A stretch of 50,082 nucleotides of DNA from Chloroflexota bacterium (GTDB lineage Bacteria; Chloroflexota; Anaerolineae; Anaerolineales; Anaerolineaceae). This document shows, piece after piece, positions 25,821 to 33,884 of the stretch; position 1 is the stretch's first letter; each line of letters begins with the position of its first letter. A program made the position numbers and the translations under genes. The notes below the pieces were generated by a model, which did no database searches, was not told the DNA's origin, and saw only the letters and a list, made by a program, of their open reading frames with translations. The stretch lies in assembly GCA_012798455.1 (NCBI GenBank), contig JAAZNC010000080.1, forward strand, positions 1-50,082, read 5' to 3'.

Positions 25821-25850
25821 TTTATATCACGATTTGGCAAAACTTGTCAA
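25821..25850 (-). promoter_or_regulatory. Strong sigma-70 promoter firing into the hairpin
   Basis: The minus strand has a perfect TTGACA (25850-25845), an 18-base spacer and TATAAA (25826-25821). Transcription would start near 25814, one base before the hairpin. The promoter lies between the recN stop and the small membrane-protein gene. Confidence 0.8.
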
Positions 25851-25886
25851 GCACAAACGTGAATTAATTTTTGCCTTTGTGAGGCA

Positions 25887-27620
25887 CTAGAGTTGGGCAA
25901 TATGCTGTGTGGCACTGGCAAGCGTCTGGTTGGCGGCAGTGCGGTTGGCTTCGTTGTCGCCTCCGAACATGGCTGCCAGCTCATGCACTCGTGCATCTCC
26001 CAGCAGGTCGTCCACCTGGGTGATGGTGCGTCCGTTCAGCACCAGTTTGCGCACGTGGTAATGCTGCACACCATAGGCTGCCAATTGCGGAAGATGGGTT
26101 ACACACAACACCTGGTGGGCGCGTCCCAACTGCCATAATTTTTCGCCCACGATGGCGCCGATCCTGCCCCCGATGCCCTGGTCAATCTCATCGAAGATAA
26201 GGGTGGGGATGGTGTCAGCTTCTGCCAGCACATTCTTCAATGCCAGCATCAAGCGCGAAGTTTCACCCCCGGAAGCGATCTTTACCAGTGGTTTCAACCC
26301 CTCACCCGGATTGGGGGCGATCAGAAATTCGACCTTATCGATGCCGCTGTCATCGAAATGCACCTTTTCTCCATCGGGTATTAATAAGCCATTTTCATCC
26401 GGAACATACTGGATATCTGCCTTGAAGCGGGCGCCTGCCATACGCAGGTCTGCCAGTTCCTGCTCGATCTTGTTGCCCAACTGCTGTGCATATGCTTGGC
26501 GGTTTTGGGAGAGGAGCATCGCTTTTTGTGCCAGCACTGCCAGCCGTTCTTTTTCGTCCGCTTCCAGTTCGGCAATACGTTCTTCGGCATGCGTGATGCG
26601 ATCAAGCTGCTGTTTGGCGTTCTCCGAGAATTTCATGATATGGCTGATGGATGGGCCGTATTTCCTCTTCAATGAATTGATCAGCGAAATACGATTTTCA
26701 ACTTGCTCAAGGCGTTTGGGGTTGTATTCGACCGTGTCGATATAATCCTGCAGCCCGCGTGAGATCTCATCGATCAGCACCAACACTGTTTCGCTCTGGG
26801 ATGCCAATTCTGCCACGCTCTGGTCGATCTCAGCGATGCGCGCCAGAGCCTGCCCGACCTCCCCCATTTGTTCGATGGCGCCAGCGGCTTCTGCATCACT
26901 GCTTTCCAACAGAGTGGTGGCTTTCTGGCATAAGGTTGCCAGCTTTTCGGCATTGGCGAGACGGTTCAATTCCGCTTGCAGCTCGTCATCTTCGCCCTCC
27001 CTGAGAGTAGCAGCTTCAATCTCCTGGATCTGGTAATTGAGCAGGTCTTGCTGGCGGGCGGCATCCGTTTCGGCTTTGCGCAGTTCCTGCAACTCGCGCG
27101 CGATGCGCGTCCATTCGCGGTAGCTGTGTTTGTAATCTGCCAGCAGTTCTTCGTTGGAACAGTAGCGGTCCAGCAGATGAACGTGTTCTCTGACCTTTAA
27201 AAGGGAAAGGTGTTCCGATTGCCCGTGGATGTCCACCAGGTAGCTGCCCAGATCACGCAAAATGGAAATGGCAACACTGCGCCCGTTCACGCGTGCCACA
27301 TTGCGCCCTTCCTTGCGCATTTCACGACTGAAGATGAGATCAACCTGTCCTTCTTCGTTCAGACCCTCTTCATCCAGTATATGCTGGATCTCAGCACGAT
27401 TACTCTCGGGAATCTGGAAGACCGCTTCCAGATAGGCAGTGTCTGCCCCGCCGCGGATCATGGTGGAATCGGTTCTGCCACCTGTGAGCACTTCCAGCGC
27501 ATCCAGCATGATGGATTTCCCAGCCCCGGTTTCCCCGGTGAAGGTGGTCAGACCAGCTTTGAATTCAAGGCGCAGTTCCTGAATGATGGCGAAGTTCTGG
27601 ATGGTCAGTTCTTTCAGCAT
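25887..27620 (-). CDS. recN: DNA repair protein RecN
   Basis: RecN is an SMC-like ATPase that gathers broken DNA ends for recombination. The 577-residue length is typical. Walker A is GETGAGKS at residues 29-36. Long coiled-coil arms fill about residues 150-370, with the hinge between. The C-terminal half-site has IASGGETSRLMLALK followed by IFDEIDQGIGGR. It is the last gene of the ssb-translin-Cas4-like-nadK operon and starts 4 bases after its zinc-finger neighbour. In many bacteria recN also follows nadK, which fits here. Confidence 0.97.
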   Translation of the reverse strand: MLKELTIQNFAIIQELRLEFKAGLTTFTGETGAGKSIMLDALEVLTGGRTDSTMIRGGADTAYLEAVFQIPESNRAEIQHILDEEGLNEEGQVDLIFSREMRKEGRNVARVNGRSVAISILRDLGSYLVDIHGQSEHLSLLKVREHVHLLDRYCSNEELLADYKHSYREWTRIARELQELRKAETDAARQQDLLNYQIQEIEAATLREGEDDELQAELNRLANAEKLATLCQKATTLLESSDAEAAGAIEQMGEVGQALARIAEIDQSVAELASQSETVLVLIDEISRGLQDYIDTVEYNPKRLEQVENRISLINSLKRKYGPSISHIMKFSENAKQQLDRITHAEERIAELEADEKERLAVLAQKAMLLSQNRQAYAQQLGNKIEQELADLRMAGARFKADIQYVPDENGLLIPDGEKVHFDDSGIDKVEFLIAPNPGEGLKPLVKIASGGETSRLMLALKNVLAEADTIPTLIFDEIDQGIGGRIGAIVGEKLWQLGRAHQVLCVTHLPQLAAYGVQHYHVRKLVLNGRTITQVDDLLGDARVHELAAMFGGDNEANRTAANQTLASATQHIAQL

Positions 27621-27624
27621 TTCT

Positions 27625-28182
27625 TTATCCGATATACAAGCCTCTGGTGCGGGCGCGCAGGGTGGTTGCCAAGATGATGGTGTAGCCAGCCTGCCAGATC
27701 AGCGGTAGAAAATGGCTGATCGAGATGGCACCCAGGCGGGTGTAGACATACAAACTATATAGATCGAGAATGATCAGCGGCAAACTACCCAGAATGGCGC
27801 TGACCAGCACCACCTGGCTCAAGCCGTTGGAATTCCTGCCGCGGGTCAGCTTCAACACCGCTTCACTGATCAACATACTTGCCAGCGGTGCCAGCAGCAG
27901 GGTGAAGAATCCCAAAAAGCGTGCTACGTAGCTGCCGAAGAAGGCAATGGCAGCACTGATCAGACTGGCGATCACATAATCAGTGATGTGAGCATTATCA
28001 AATTTCTTTTCCTGCCCGCGCACGCATTCTTTGCAGCGATAGCCGGTGGGGGTAAGCACTGCGCATGATGCGCAGATCGGGCGATCGCATTGGTTGCAGC
28101 GCAGATAGGTCTCGCGGTCGGGATGTTTATAGCAGGTCAGGACTTCGTCGTCCGTTGGGTTCGAGTGAGTTTGGTTTGTCAT
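27625..28182 (-). CDS. B-box-type zinc-finger membrane protein
   Basis: The 185-residue protein has an N-terminal cysteine- and histidine-rich module: CYKHPDRETYLRCNQC, then CASCAVLTPTGYRCKEC. This matches the B-box-like zinc finger often found at the head of bacterial membrane proteins. About three to four hydrophobic segments follow, starting near residue 70. The function is unknown. The gene sits between nadK (41 bases upstream) and recN (4 bases downstream) in one unit, but nothing in it suggests a repair activity. Confidence 0.8.
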   Translation of the reverse strand: MTNQTHSNPTDDEVLTCYKHPDRETYLRCNQCDRPICASCAVLTPTGYRCKECVRGQEKKFDNAHITDYVIASLISAAIAFFGSYVARFLGFFTLLLAPLASMLISEAVLKLTRGRNSNGLSQVVLVSAILGSLPLIILDLYSLYVYTRLGAISISHFLPLIWQAGYTIILATTLRARTRGLYIG

Positions 28183-28223
28183 TGTTCTGTATTATAAACG
28201 CATGTTCTATTTTTCAAACAAGA

Positions 28224-29081
28224 TCACACAGTTGGATTCTGTTTCATATAACGGTTCAGGTTGCGGTAGAAGAAACCGGGTCCGTGGAAACGGATGAAAT
28301 GCACGTTCAAATTGCTGGCGGAAACACGCACGGCGTCTCCATCCAGCATTTTAACCGGTTCATGCCCATCGGTACTCAAGACTGCTTCATGCTGGGTATT
28401 CACGGTGATGGTGATGCAAGAACCCTCACCCAGGATGACCGCACGGTCAAATGAAAGATGAGGAGCCACCGGCACTATCAGGATGTTGCGGGTTTCAGGC
28501 GGCATGATAGGTCCGTTGACCGCCAGTGCGTAAGCGGTGGAGCCCGTGGCAGTGGCGGCGATCAAGCCATCGGCGACATAGCTTGCCATGGGATATTCAT
28601 CCACACTGGCGTGAATGCGAATGGGTTTGACATCCCGCCCGCGGCAGACCACGATCTCATTGACGACCTGCCAGCTATCAAGCTGTTTGCCGGCGCGCAG
28701 GTGAGCCGCTTCCAGCATCATGCGTTGTTCCAGACGGTAATTTCCATTCAGCAGGTGCCCGAGCAGTGATTGCCAGTTATTGCGCTCCAATTCGAAAAGA
28801 AAACCGAAAGTGCCCAGGTTGATACCCGTGATGGGAATGCCGGCGGAAGCGCACAGATGGCTGGCGCGCAGCATGCTGCCATCCCCTCCCAACACCACCA
28901 GTGCTTCAATAGCATGCGCGTTGATGGTGCTCTGTAAGTGGGTGTCCTTCAACGAATAACACAGCACTACTTCGGCGCCCTGTTCATTCAGAAAGGTTTC
29001 CACTACTTTCGCCGTGCTGACCGCATCAGCGATATCGGGATGGAATGCCACGCCGATCTTTTTGAGAGATTTGTTTTTCAT
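28224..29081 (-). CDS. nadK: NAD kinase
   Basis: The enzyme phosphorylates NAD to NADP. The diagnostic GGDGS lies at residues 65-69, followed by the NE motif in VVNEIVVCRG and the glycine-rich segment IAATATGSTAYALAVNGPI. The 285-residue length is normal. It lies 52 bases downstream of the nuclease-like gene and 41 bases upstream of the zinc-finger gene. Clustering of nadK with recN is common in bacteria. Together with nadE at 42 kb, the window holds two steps of NAD(P) supply. Confidence 0.95.
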   Translation of the reverse strand: MKNKSLKKIGVAFHPDIADAVSTAKVVETFLNEQGAEVVLCYSLKDTHLQSTINAHAIEALVVLGGDGSMLRASHLCASAGIPITGINLGTFGFLFELERNNWQSLLGHLLNGNYRLEQRMMLEAAHLRAGKQLDSWQVVNEIVVCRGRDVKPIRIHASVDEYPMASYVADGLIAATATGSTAYALAVNGPIMPPETRNILIVPVAPHLSFDRAVILGEGSCITITVNTQHEAVLSTDGHEPVKMLDGDAVRVSASNLNVHFIRFHGPGFFYRNLNRYMKQNPTV

Positions 29082-29133
29082 AACTGTATTTAATTATAGC
29101 GACAAGTAAATGGAAAATTCCAGTAGAAGTATA

Positions 29134-29658
29134 TTAAAGACGCTGGTCACAGGTGAAACGATAGCCACAGCGTTCACAGCGATTGGGGTTTTGATGCGAG
29201 CGGTCCAATTCGCCCTGTTCTTTTTGCACCTGGATCTCCTCGACCAGTTCGATGACCCGCAGGCGTAGCTCATCGGTGTAGCGGATGGCAAAAGTGCGGT
29301 TCTTGTATTTGAGCAGCCCGTAAGGCGGGCGTTGCTGCATCCCCTTTTCTAGCAGCAGGCAGTAACTGGCAAGCTGCATGATGTGGCTATCATAAGGTTT
29401 TTCGGGTGCCCAGGCGCTTTTTACTTCCACCGGGATGAACCTGCCACGCCGTTGCACGATGTAATCGGGTTTACCGGTCAGCCCCAGGGCAGGATCATAG
29501 AGTGGTTTCTCCAATTTGCCCCATACACCCGGATCGGAATAGATGATCCTGCCGGAAGGTAGCCCCAGGGAGCGTTTGCGTTGCAGGGCGGTGAGGATGA
29601 GCACGGCGCCGATGACCAGAGCGACGAGGCTGATATAAAAAAGGAAGTCGCTGTTCAT
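29134..29658 (-). CDS. Cas4/Dna2-like PD-(D/E)XK nuclease, membrane-anchored core half
   Basis: The 174-residue protein starts with one membrane segment (residues 5-25) and continues into a PD-(D/E)XK nuclease core. The motifs are GKPDY at 62-66 (Asp65), PVEVKS at 77-81 (Glu78 and Lys80) and QLASYCLLLE from Gln95, the QxxxY-type motif of Cas4, AddB and Dna2. It ends with CERCGYRFTC: Cys161, Cys164 and Cys170 match the three C-terminal ligands of the Cas4 iron-sulfur cluster. The first ligand is absent here but present in the preceding gene. No CRISPR array is in the window. It is probably a single-strand DNA exonuclease, assembled with its neighbour. Confidence 0.78.
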   Translation of the reverse strand: MNSDFLFYISLVALVIGAVLILTALQRKRSLGLPSGRIIYSDPGVWGKLEKPLYDPALGLTGKPDYIVQRRGRFIPVEVKSAWAPEKPYDSHIMQLASYCLLLEKGMQQRPPYGLLKYKNRTFAIRYTDELRLRVIELVEEIQVQKEQGELDRSHQNPNRCERCGYRFTCDQRL

Positions 29659-29662
29659 GATT

Positions 29663-29914
29663 TTATGTGAAAAGGTGGGTTGCCAGGGCGTACACCATCA
29701 ACAGCAGGGCAGAGAGCAGCAACAGATAGCCCATGATCTGGCTGATGAGGATGCGACGTGCCTGCCCGGCATGTTCTTCATGGTAGGCGGCACCACCTGC
29801 CAATTCCACCTGGTTGCGGCTCTTGATACCCTGGCGGGCATACCACCAGGCTCGCTGGCAGAACAGATAATTGCCGATCTCGGATGCGCGAACGGTTTTT
29901 TTAGCCCTTGCCAT
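29663..29914 (-). CDS. Cas4/Dna2-like nuclease, N-terminal half with membrane anchor
   Basis: From the ATG at 29914 this is an 83-residue protein; an ATG at 29935 would add seven residues without a better ribosome-binding site. The first part, ASEIGNYLFCQRAWWYARQG, is the N-terminal helix of Cas4/Dna2 proteins with the first iron-sulfur ligand (Cys19), and GGAAYHEEHA carries the conserved His motif. A membrane segment fills residues 58-80 and the protein stops there. The next gene begins 4 bases later in another frame and supplies the rest of the nuclease. Its start overlaps the end of the translin-like gene. A frameshifted single gene is the alternative, but both breaks fall between two membrane helices. 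Confidence 0.72.
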   Translation of the reverse strand: MARAKKTVRASEIGNYLFCQRAWWYARQGIKSRNQVELAGGAAYHEEHAGQARRILISQIMGYLLLLSALLLMVYALATHLFT

Positions 29915-30548
29915 TCTCGTCCAGACGGGTTTCAAGGCTTACGATGGCATTCTGCAGACGTTCTTCGCGCAGGCTGAGGGTGAGGTCGGCGCGGGTGCGC
30001 TCGATGATGCCCCTTGCCAGATCGGTCTGGCGGCGCAGCCCGTGCGTGACCGCATCCGGGTAATCGACCGTGACCAGCAGGGCATAGATGTCATCCATCA
30101 GATCCAACAGGCGTTCGGCTTCCTGTGAGTAACCCTGGCGCAAAATATCCATACATTTACGGCGCAGTTCGCCGATCACTTCGGACATACCGCGCAGATA
30201 AGTGGAGATCTCCACGTTCAATTGATCCGGCAACGGAATGGAATTGCCCTTGATCAGGTCATAGGTCAGGCGCGCTTCCACATATTCCTTGATGGAATCC
30301 TGGGCATAACCGGAATAATATAATTCAGGGTAAGGTTCCAGGTTAGTCTTGAGCCCGTCACTGATGGCTCTGGCATCCTCGATGAGCGTCTGCGCCAGGT
30401 CATATTCCTGGCGGTGCACCGCGCGGATGGCATTGGCGGAACGGCGCGTGAGCAGGCGGGTCTGTTCCAGCGCCTCTTCACGGGCTTTGTGGCAGGCTTC
30501 CAGAACCTGATGGCATTGATCAGATAAGGTGGTGAAATCAGAATCCAT
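29901..30548 (-). CDS. Translin-family nucleic-acid-binding protein
   Basis: The all-helical 215-residue protein matches the translin/TRAX family: SANAIRAVHRQEYDLA near residues 37-52, YAQDSIKEYVEA at 81-92, YLRGMSEVIGELRRKCMD at 117-134 and DYPDAVTHGLRRQTDLARGI at 162-181. Eukaryotic translin binds single-stranded DNA and RNA, and with TRAX forms the C3PO endoribonuclease. In TRAX, acidic residues on the EYVEA and GEL helices form the active site, and both are acidic here too. The family is known in archaea and scattered bacteria. The gene lies 8 bases after ssb and overlaps the Cas4-like N-half, so a joint role on single-stranded nucleic acid is likely but unproven. Confidence 0.85.
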   Translation of the reverse strand: MDSDFTTLSDQCHQVLEACHKAREEALEQTRLLTRRSANAIRAVHRQEYDLAQTLIEDARAISDGLKTNLEPYPELYYSGYAQDSIKEYVEARLTYDLIKGNSIPLPDQLNVEISTYLRGMSEVIGELRRKCMDILRQGYSQEAERLLDLMDDIYALLVTVDYPDAVTHGLRRQTDLARGIIERTRADLTLSLREERLQNAIVSLETRLDENGKG

Positions 30549-30556
30549 GGGTTGCC

Positions 30557-30979
30557 CTAGAATGGGATGTTATCCTCATCCACCTCGGGAGCCCCGCTGT
30601 CTGACTCGAAGGATGCATCCTGCCCACCCCCACGGGTGGAGAGGAAGCGCACGGTCTGTGCGTTGACATCGTAAGAAGAGCCCGAGCGCCCATCCGCACT
30701 GGTCCAGATGCGCGGTCTGCCGGTATCTTTATCAGGATTGAGCGTGCCTTCGATCAGCACCATACTGCCCTTGTTCAGGTACTGGTTGCAGCTTTCAGCT
30801 TGTTTTCCCCAGACCGATACACGGAACCAGGTAGTTACCTTCACCATTTCACCACCGGCATTGCGGTAAGAGCGGTCAGATGCGACCGAAAAATTGGTAA
30901 CGGCTTGACCGTTGGGCATATAACGCATTTCGGGGTCCTGCCCCAGGCGCCCCACGATGATCAATGTATGAAACGACAT
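30557..30979 (-). CDS. ssb: Single-stranded DNA-binding protein
   Basis: SSB coats single-stranded DNA during replication, repair and recombination. The 140-residue protein has one OB fold: IIVGRLGQDPEMRYMPNGQ, VTNFSVASDRSY, then TTWFRVSVWGKQAE. A short flexible linker leads to the acidic tip DEDNIPF, the docking point for RecO, RecQ, nucleases and other partners. AGAAGGAAG precedes the ATG. It heads a minus-strand run of seven genes ending with recN. It is not next to rpsF and rpsR as in many bacteria, so a second ssb may exist elsewhere. Confidence 0.95.
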   Translation of the reverse strand: MSFHTLIIVGRLGQDPEMRYMPNGQAVTNFSVASDRSYRNAGGEMVKVTTWFRVSVWGKQAESCNQYLNKGSMVLIEGTLNPDKDTGRPRIWTSADGRSGSSYDVNAQTVRFLSTRGGGQDASFESDSGAPEVDEDNIPF

Positions 30980-31086
30980 GTTCTTCCTTCTACTTTCTTT
31001 ATTATGACTGATTGTTCGTCTTGCGTACCCATTAATTATATGCGATTATTACCATGAAAAACCTTCCGTTAGATTGAAAACAGGAA

Positions 31087-31095
31087 TGTTATAAT
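31087..31095 (+). promoter_or_regulatory. Extended -10 promoter for the LysM protein
   Basis: TGTTATAAT is a perfect extended -10; the six-base core is 31090-31095. The expected start is about 10 bases before the ATG at 31113, which leaves a very short leader with AGGTG near its 5' end. Confidence 0.55.
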
Positions 31096-31112
31096 TCCGA
31101 GCAGGTGAAACT

Positions 31113-31883
31113 ATGATAAAAAAACAAATTGGAGTGATGGGAGCATTCTTCGTGTGTCTGCTGGTGATGATCGCTTTTATCTCCACCACAGGCAGTTTTC
31201 CGCTGCCCCAAGCTTATTACTATACCCCCACCCCGCAGGCGGATGGGCGCATCATGTACACGGTCAAAGCCAACGACACCTGTATCTCGATCGCCTTGCT
31301 GAACGGCATCTCAGAAGAGACGCTGCGCGGGCTTAATAACCTGCAAGGCGATGACTGCCTGTACTTGCAGGAAGGGCAGCAGTTGTTGATCGGTGTGCTG
31401 GAAGAAGCCACCGCCACCGCCGAAACCCTCCAGACCACCCTGCAGCCTTCCCCGACCCCCCTCAAGGGTAACGGCACCATCTGTATTTATCTCTTCAATG
31501 ATGCCAACGGCAATGCCATGGCGGAAGAGACCGAACTACCCATCGCGGGGGGCGCGGTGAGTGTGCGTGACCGCCTGAGCGTGGTCAACCTGACCGGTAC
31601 CACCGATGACAGCGGTGAACCGATCTGTTTCGAGGATATCCCGGAAGGCGACTATGACCTGAGCGTGGCTATCCCGGAGGGCTACAACCCGACCACGGTG
31701 TTGAATTACACCCTCAATCTACTGCCGGGCGATGTTTCGATCGTTGATTTCGGAGCGCAGCCCAGTTCACGAGCCCTGCCCATCTTTGGTGAGGAGAAAC
31801 CATCCGTTTTCATGGCGATCATGGGAGTGATCTTCATCGGCGCCGGTGTGGGATTATGGTTTTACCTGCGCAAAGTGCGCTAA
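31113..31883 (+). CDS. LysM-domain envelope protein with SdrD B-like domain
   Basis: The 256-residue protein starts with a signal anchor (about residues 5-28). A LysM peptidoglycan-binding motif follows (YTVKANDTCISIALLNGI, then LYLQEGQQLLI), about residues 49-93. After a Thr/Pro-rich linker comes a beta-sandwich of the SdrD B/Cna B type (DANGNAMAEETELPIAGGAV, then PEGDYDLSVAIPEGY). A C-terminal membrane helix (residues 229-250) ends in a basic tail. The two anchors imply that the central part is extracytoplasmic and tied to the membrane. Two cysteines inside the LysM motif may form a disulfide. The partner or ligand is unknown. Confidence 0.82.
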   Translation: MIKKQIGVMGAFFVCLLVMIAFISTTGSFPLPQAYYYTPTPQADGRIMYTVKANDTCISIALLNGISEETLRGLNNLQGDDCLYLQEGQQLLIGVLEEATATAETLQTTLQPSPTPLKGNGTICIYLFNDANGNAMAEETELPIAGGAVSVRDRLSVVNLTGTTDDSGEPICFEDIPEGDYDLSVAIPEGYNPTTVLNYTLNLLPGDVSIVDFGAQPSSRALPIFGEEKPSVFMAIMGVIFIGAGVGLWFYLRKVR

Positions 31884-31894
31884 AATTAAAAACG

Positions 31895-31926
31895 ATAACG
31901 CCCCCTCTCAACGGGGCGTTTTTTTA
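31895..31926 (+). terminator. Terminator of the LysM gene
   Basis: AACGCCCC (31897-31904) and GGGGCGTT (31913-31920) form a perfect 8-bp stem with an 8-base loop followed by a run of T. The run overlaps the last codons of the opposing oxidoreductase gene. Confidence 0.92.
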
Positions 31927-32550
31927 TGAATCAGTGCGCTGTTCTTTCCAGATATCCGCTTCGTTGTGATACCCAGCCTGTTCCCAGAAACCGGGGCGAT
32001 CTGTGTTGCTGAATTCTAACCCGCGCAGCCATTTGGCGCCCTTCCACAGGTAGACATCCTTGGCTTCACGGTTGCCGGGCACTGCTCCCACCAGTCCCCT
32101 GACGGGAAAACCGTGTTCGGGGGTGATAGGCTGTCCTTCGTAATGGGTTGCCAGCATGAAACGATCGGAAATGACCACTTCCAACGGCAGGTTGGCGCTG
32201 AATCCATTTTCGGCGTGCTGGATGACGAACCTGGCGGAGGGGAGAGGTTTGATCAAACCGGCTTGAATGAGGTCACTGATCAGTATCCCTTCCCAGTGGG
32301 TGTCGAATTTGCTCCAGTGCGTCACGCAGTGCAGGTCATACTTTATCTTCCGGTGCGGTAGGGCTTGAAATGCCCCCCAGTCCCAATGCTGTTCTTGCTC
32401 CACCTCACCGAAAACGTGCAAGAACCAGGTGGCGGGGTCAAAGAGCGGTACCGCACCGTAGTGCAGTACGGGAAATTTGAGGGTCACGCTCTGCCCGGGG
32501 GGCAGACGTCCTGCTTGCTGCATTTTCATTTCCAATTCTTTTCTATCCAT
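31924..32550 (-). CDS. Sulfite-oxidase-like molybdopterin-dependent oxidoreductase
   Basis: The protein has the sulfite-oxidase fold that holds a molybdopterin cofactor. I start it at 32550 (MDRKELEMKMQQ) because AGAGG precedes it and the extended -10 at 32576-32581 lies inside the longer frame. It is 208 residues long. The probable molybdenum ligand is the Cys in DLHCVTHWSKFD. HGFPVRGLVGAVPG and WLRGLEF are typical cofactor-binding and closing segments. There is no signal peptide and no heme or dimerisation domain, so it resembles the short cytoplasmic YuiH-type proteins. The substrate is unknown. Confidence 0.85.
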   Translation of the reverse strand: MDRKELEMKMQQAGRLPPGQSVTLKFPVLHYGAVPLFDPATWFLHVFGEVEQEQHWDWGAFQALPHRKIKYDLHCVTHWSKFDTHWEGILISDLIQAGLIKPLPSARFVIQHAENGFSANLPLEVVISDRFMLATHYEGQPITPEHGFPVRGLVGAVPGNREAKDVYLWKGAKWLRGLEFSNTDRPGFWEQAGYHNEADIWKEQRTDS

Positions 32551-32575
32551 GAGAAAAACCTCTTGTGGTGTTCCG

Positions 32576-32604
32576 ATTATACCAATGACGTATGCGCAAT
32601 GTCC
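32576..32604 (-). promoter_or_regulatory. Promoter of the molybdopterin oxidoreductase gene
   Basis: On the minus strand GGGACA, an 18-base spacer and TATAAT preceded by TGG form an extended -10 promoter. The predicted start is near 32569, which supports the ATG at 32550. Confidence 0.6.
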
Positions 32605-32614
32605 CATAAATTAA

Positions 32615-32644
32615 TTGACGTTTGTCGCGGAAATTGAGTAAAAT
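32615..32644 (+). promoter_or_regulatory. Promoter of the histidine kinase gene
   Basis: TTGACG (32615-32620), an 18-base spacer and TAAAAT (32639-32644) face the kinase gene. The predicted start near 32651 is only 3 bases from the first ATG (32654), so the ATG at 32678 may be the true start. Confidence 0.6.
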
Positions 32645-32653
32645 GAAGGGGGT

Positions 32654-33832
32654 ATGTTACCCGATAGAAAGCAGTATATGCAAGCAAACCAACAAGATTT
32701 TGAAGAAAAAGAGCAGCTGCGCAAGGCGCGCATCCGTATTGGTAGCAACGGAATCACCACTGATTTCATTCTGGAGTATCTGGAGCGTTCTTTGCCGGTG
32801 GTGCTGGACTTCGCCAACTTTTCAGAAGCCGAGCTCTACCTGAAAAAGGAAAAAACCACCAGTTTATTACAGGCATTCCATTACGGCGAATTGAAAGAAT
32901 CCTTCTGGCGCGGTGAAACGCACGAATTGGGCAAAAGTGCCCTGGGTAAGATCGCACAGATGGTTGAACCGCGGGCAATTGATCTGCGCAGCGAGCAGCT
33001 GCCGGAGATCAAAGCCATGCTGGTGCAGCATGGCTTTGTGCGCCTATACTGCTTCCCCATCCGGGCTGAGAGCGGCACGCTGGGTGTGTTGTGCCTGGCA
33101 GGCAGAGCAGATCAGATGATGGATGAGGATATGGAATACCTCTTGATGGAGACCGCTTCGTTGATCGGAGCGGTTATTTTTCACGAGCGCCAGTCCCTCG
33201 AATCCAAGCGCTCGATCGTGATGGAAGAGCGCGAGCGTATCGGCATGGATCTGCACGATGGTATCATCCAGTCGTTGTATGGGGTGGGGCTTTCGCTACA
33301 GAATGCCATCCTGCAGTTGGATCAGGGCAAGGACGCCAGCGAAGAGCAGATCGGGGTGGCGCTGGATTCCATCAACGAAGCCATCCGCGATATCCGGGCT
33401 TACATCCTGGATCTGCGCCCGCGCCAACTGCGCGACAAGAACCTCTACATGGGCATCGAAAGCCTGGTGCGCGAGTTCCGTGCCAATACCTTTTTGGATG
33501 TGGATCTGGAGGAAGATTTGAAGGACATAGATGTGCTGCCGGATGAGAATGCCGAGATCCTGTTCCATATCTGCCAGGAAGCCCTGGCAAATATCGCAAA
33601 ACATGCCAAAGCCACCAGGGTCAACATCCGCATTTGGGAAACACCCCAGCGTGTAATGATCAAGGTGAGTGACGATGGAGTAGGTTTTGACCTGGCGAAG
33701 ATCAACCAACGCCTGGGGCATGGACTTTCCAATATGACCACGCGCGCCGAAAATGCAGGTGGCGGCATCGAGGTGATTTCCATCCGCCACCAGGGCACCA
33801 CCGTGCTGGCCTGGGTGCCGAGCGGCTCATAA
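32654..33832 (+). CDS. Orphan GAF-domain sensor histidine kinase (NarL-system type)
   Basis: The kinase has no membrane segment. A GAF-like sensor fills about residues 35-178. The HisKA_3 dimerisation helix carries the phospho-acceptor His201 in RIGMDLHDGIIQSLYGVGLS. The HATPase domain has the N box EALANIAKHAKA, the G1 box DDGVGFD and the G2 box GHGLSNM. Such kinases normally pair with a NarL/LuxR-type regulator, and none is in the window. The start may be 32654 or, given the promoter, the ATG at 32678 (MQANQQ). What the GAF domain senses is not visible; a GAF-borne ligand or redox cue is likely. Confidence 0.88.
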   Translation: MLPDRKQYMQANQQDFEEKEQLRKARIRIGSNGITTDFILEYLERSLPVVLDFANFSEAELYLKKEKTTSLLQAFHYGELKESFWRGETHELGKSALGKIAQMVEPRAIDLRSEQLPEIKAMLVQHGFVRLYCFPIRAESGTLGVLCLAGRADQMMDEDMEYLLMETASLIGAVIFHERQSLESKRSIVMEERERIGMDLHDGIIQSLYGVGLSLQNAILQLDQGKDASEEQIGVALDSINEAIRDIRAYILDLRPRQLRDKNLYMGIESLVREFRANTFLDVDLEEDLKDIDVLPDENAEILFHICQEALANIAKHAKATRVNIRIWETPQRVMIKVSDDGVGFDLAKINQRLGHGLSNMTTRAENAGGGIEVISIRHQGTTVLAWVPSGS

Positions 33833-33884
33833 GATAAAATTCCATTACAATAACAACTTACCTTTTCGATCGAGGATTATAACT

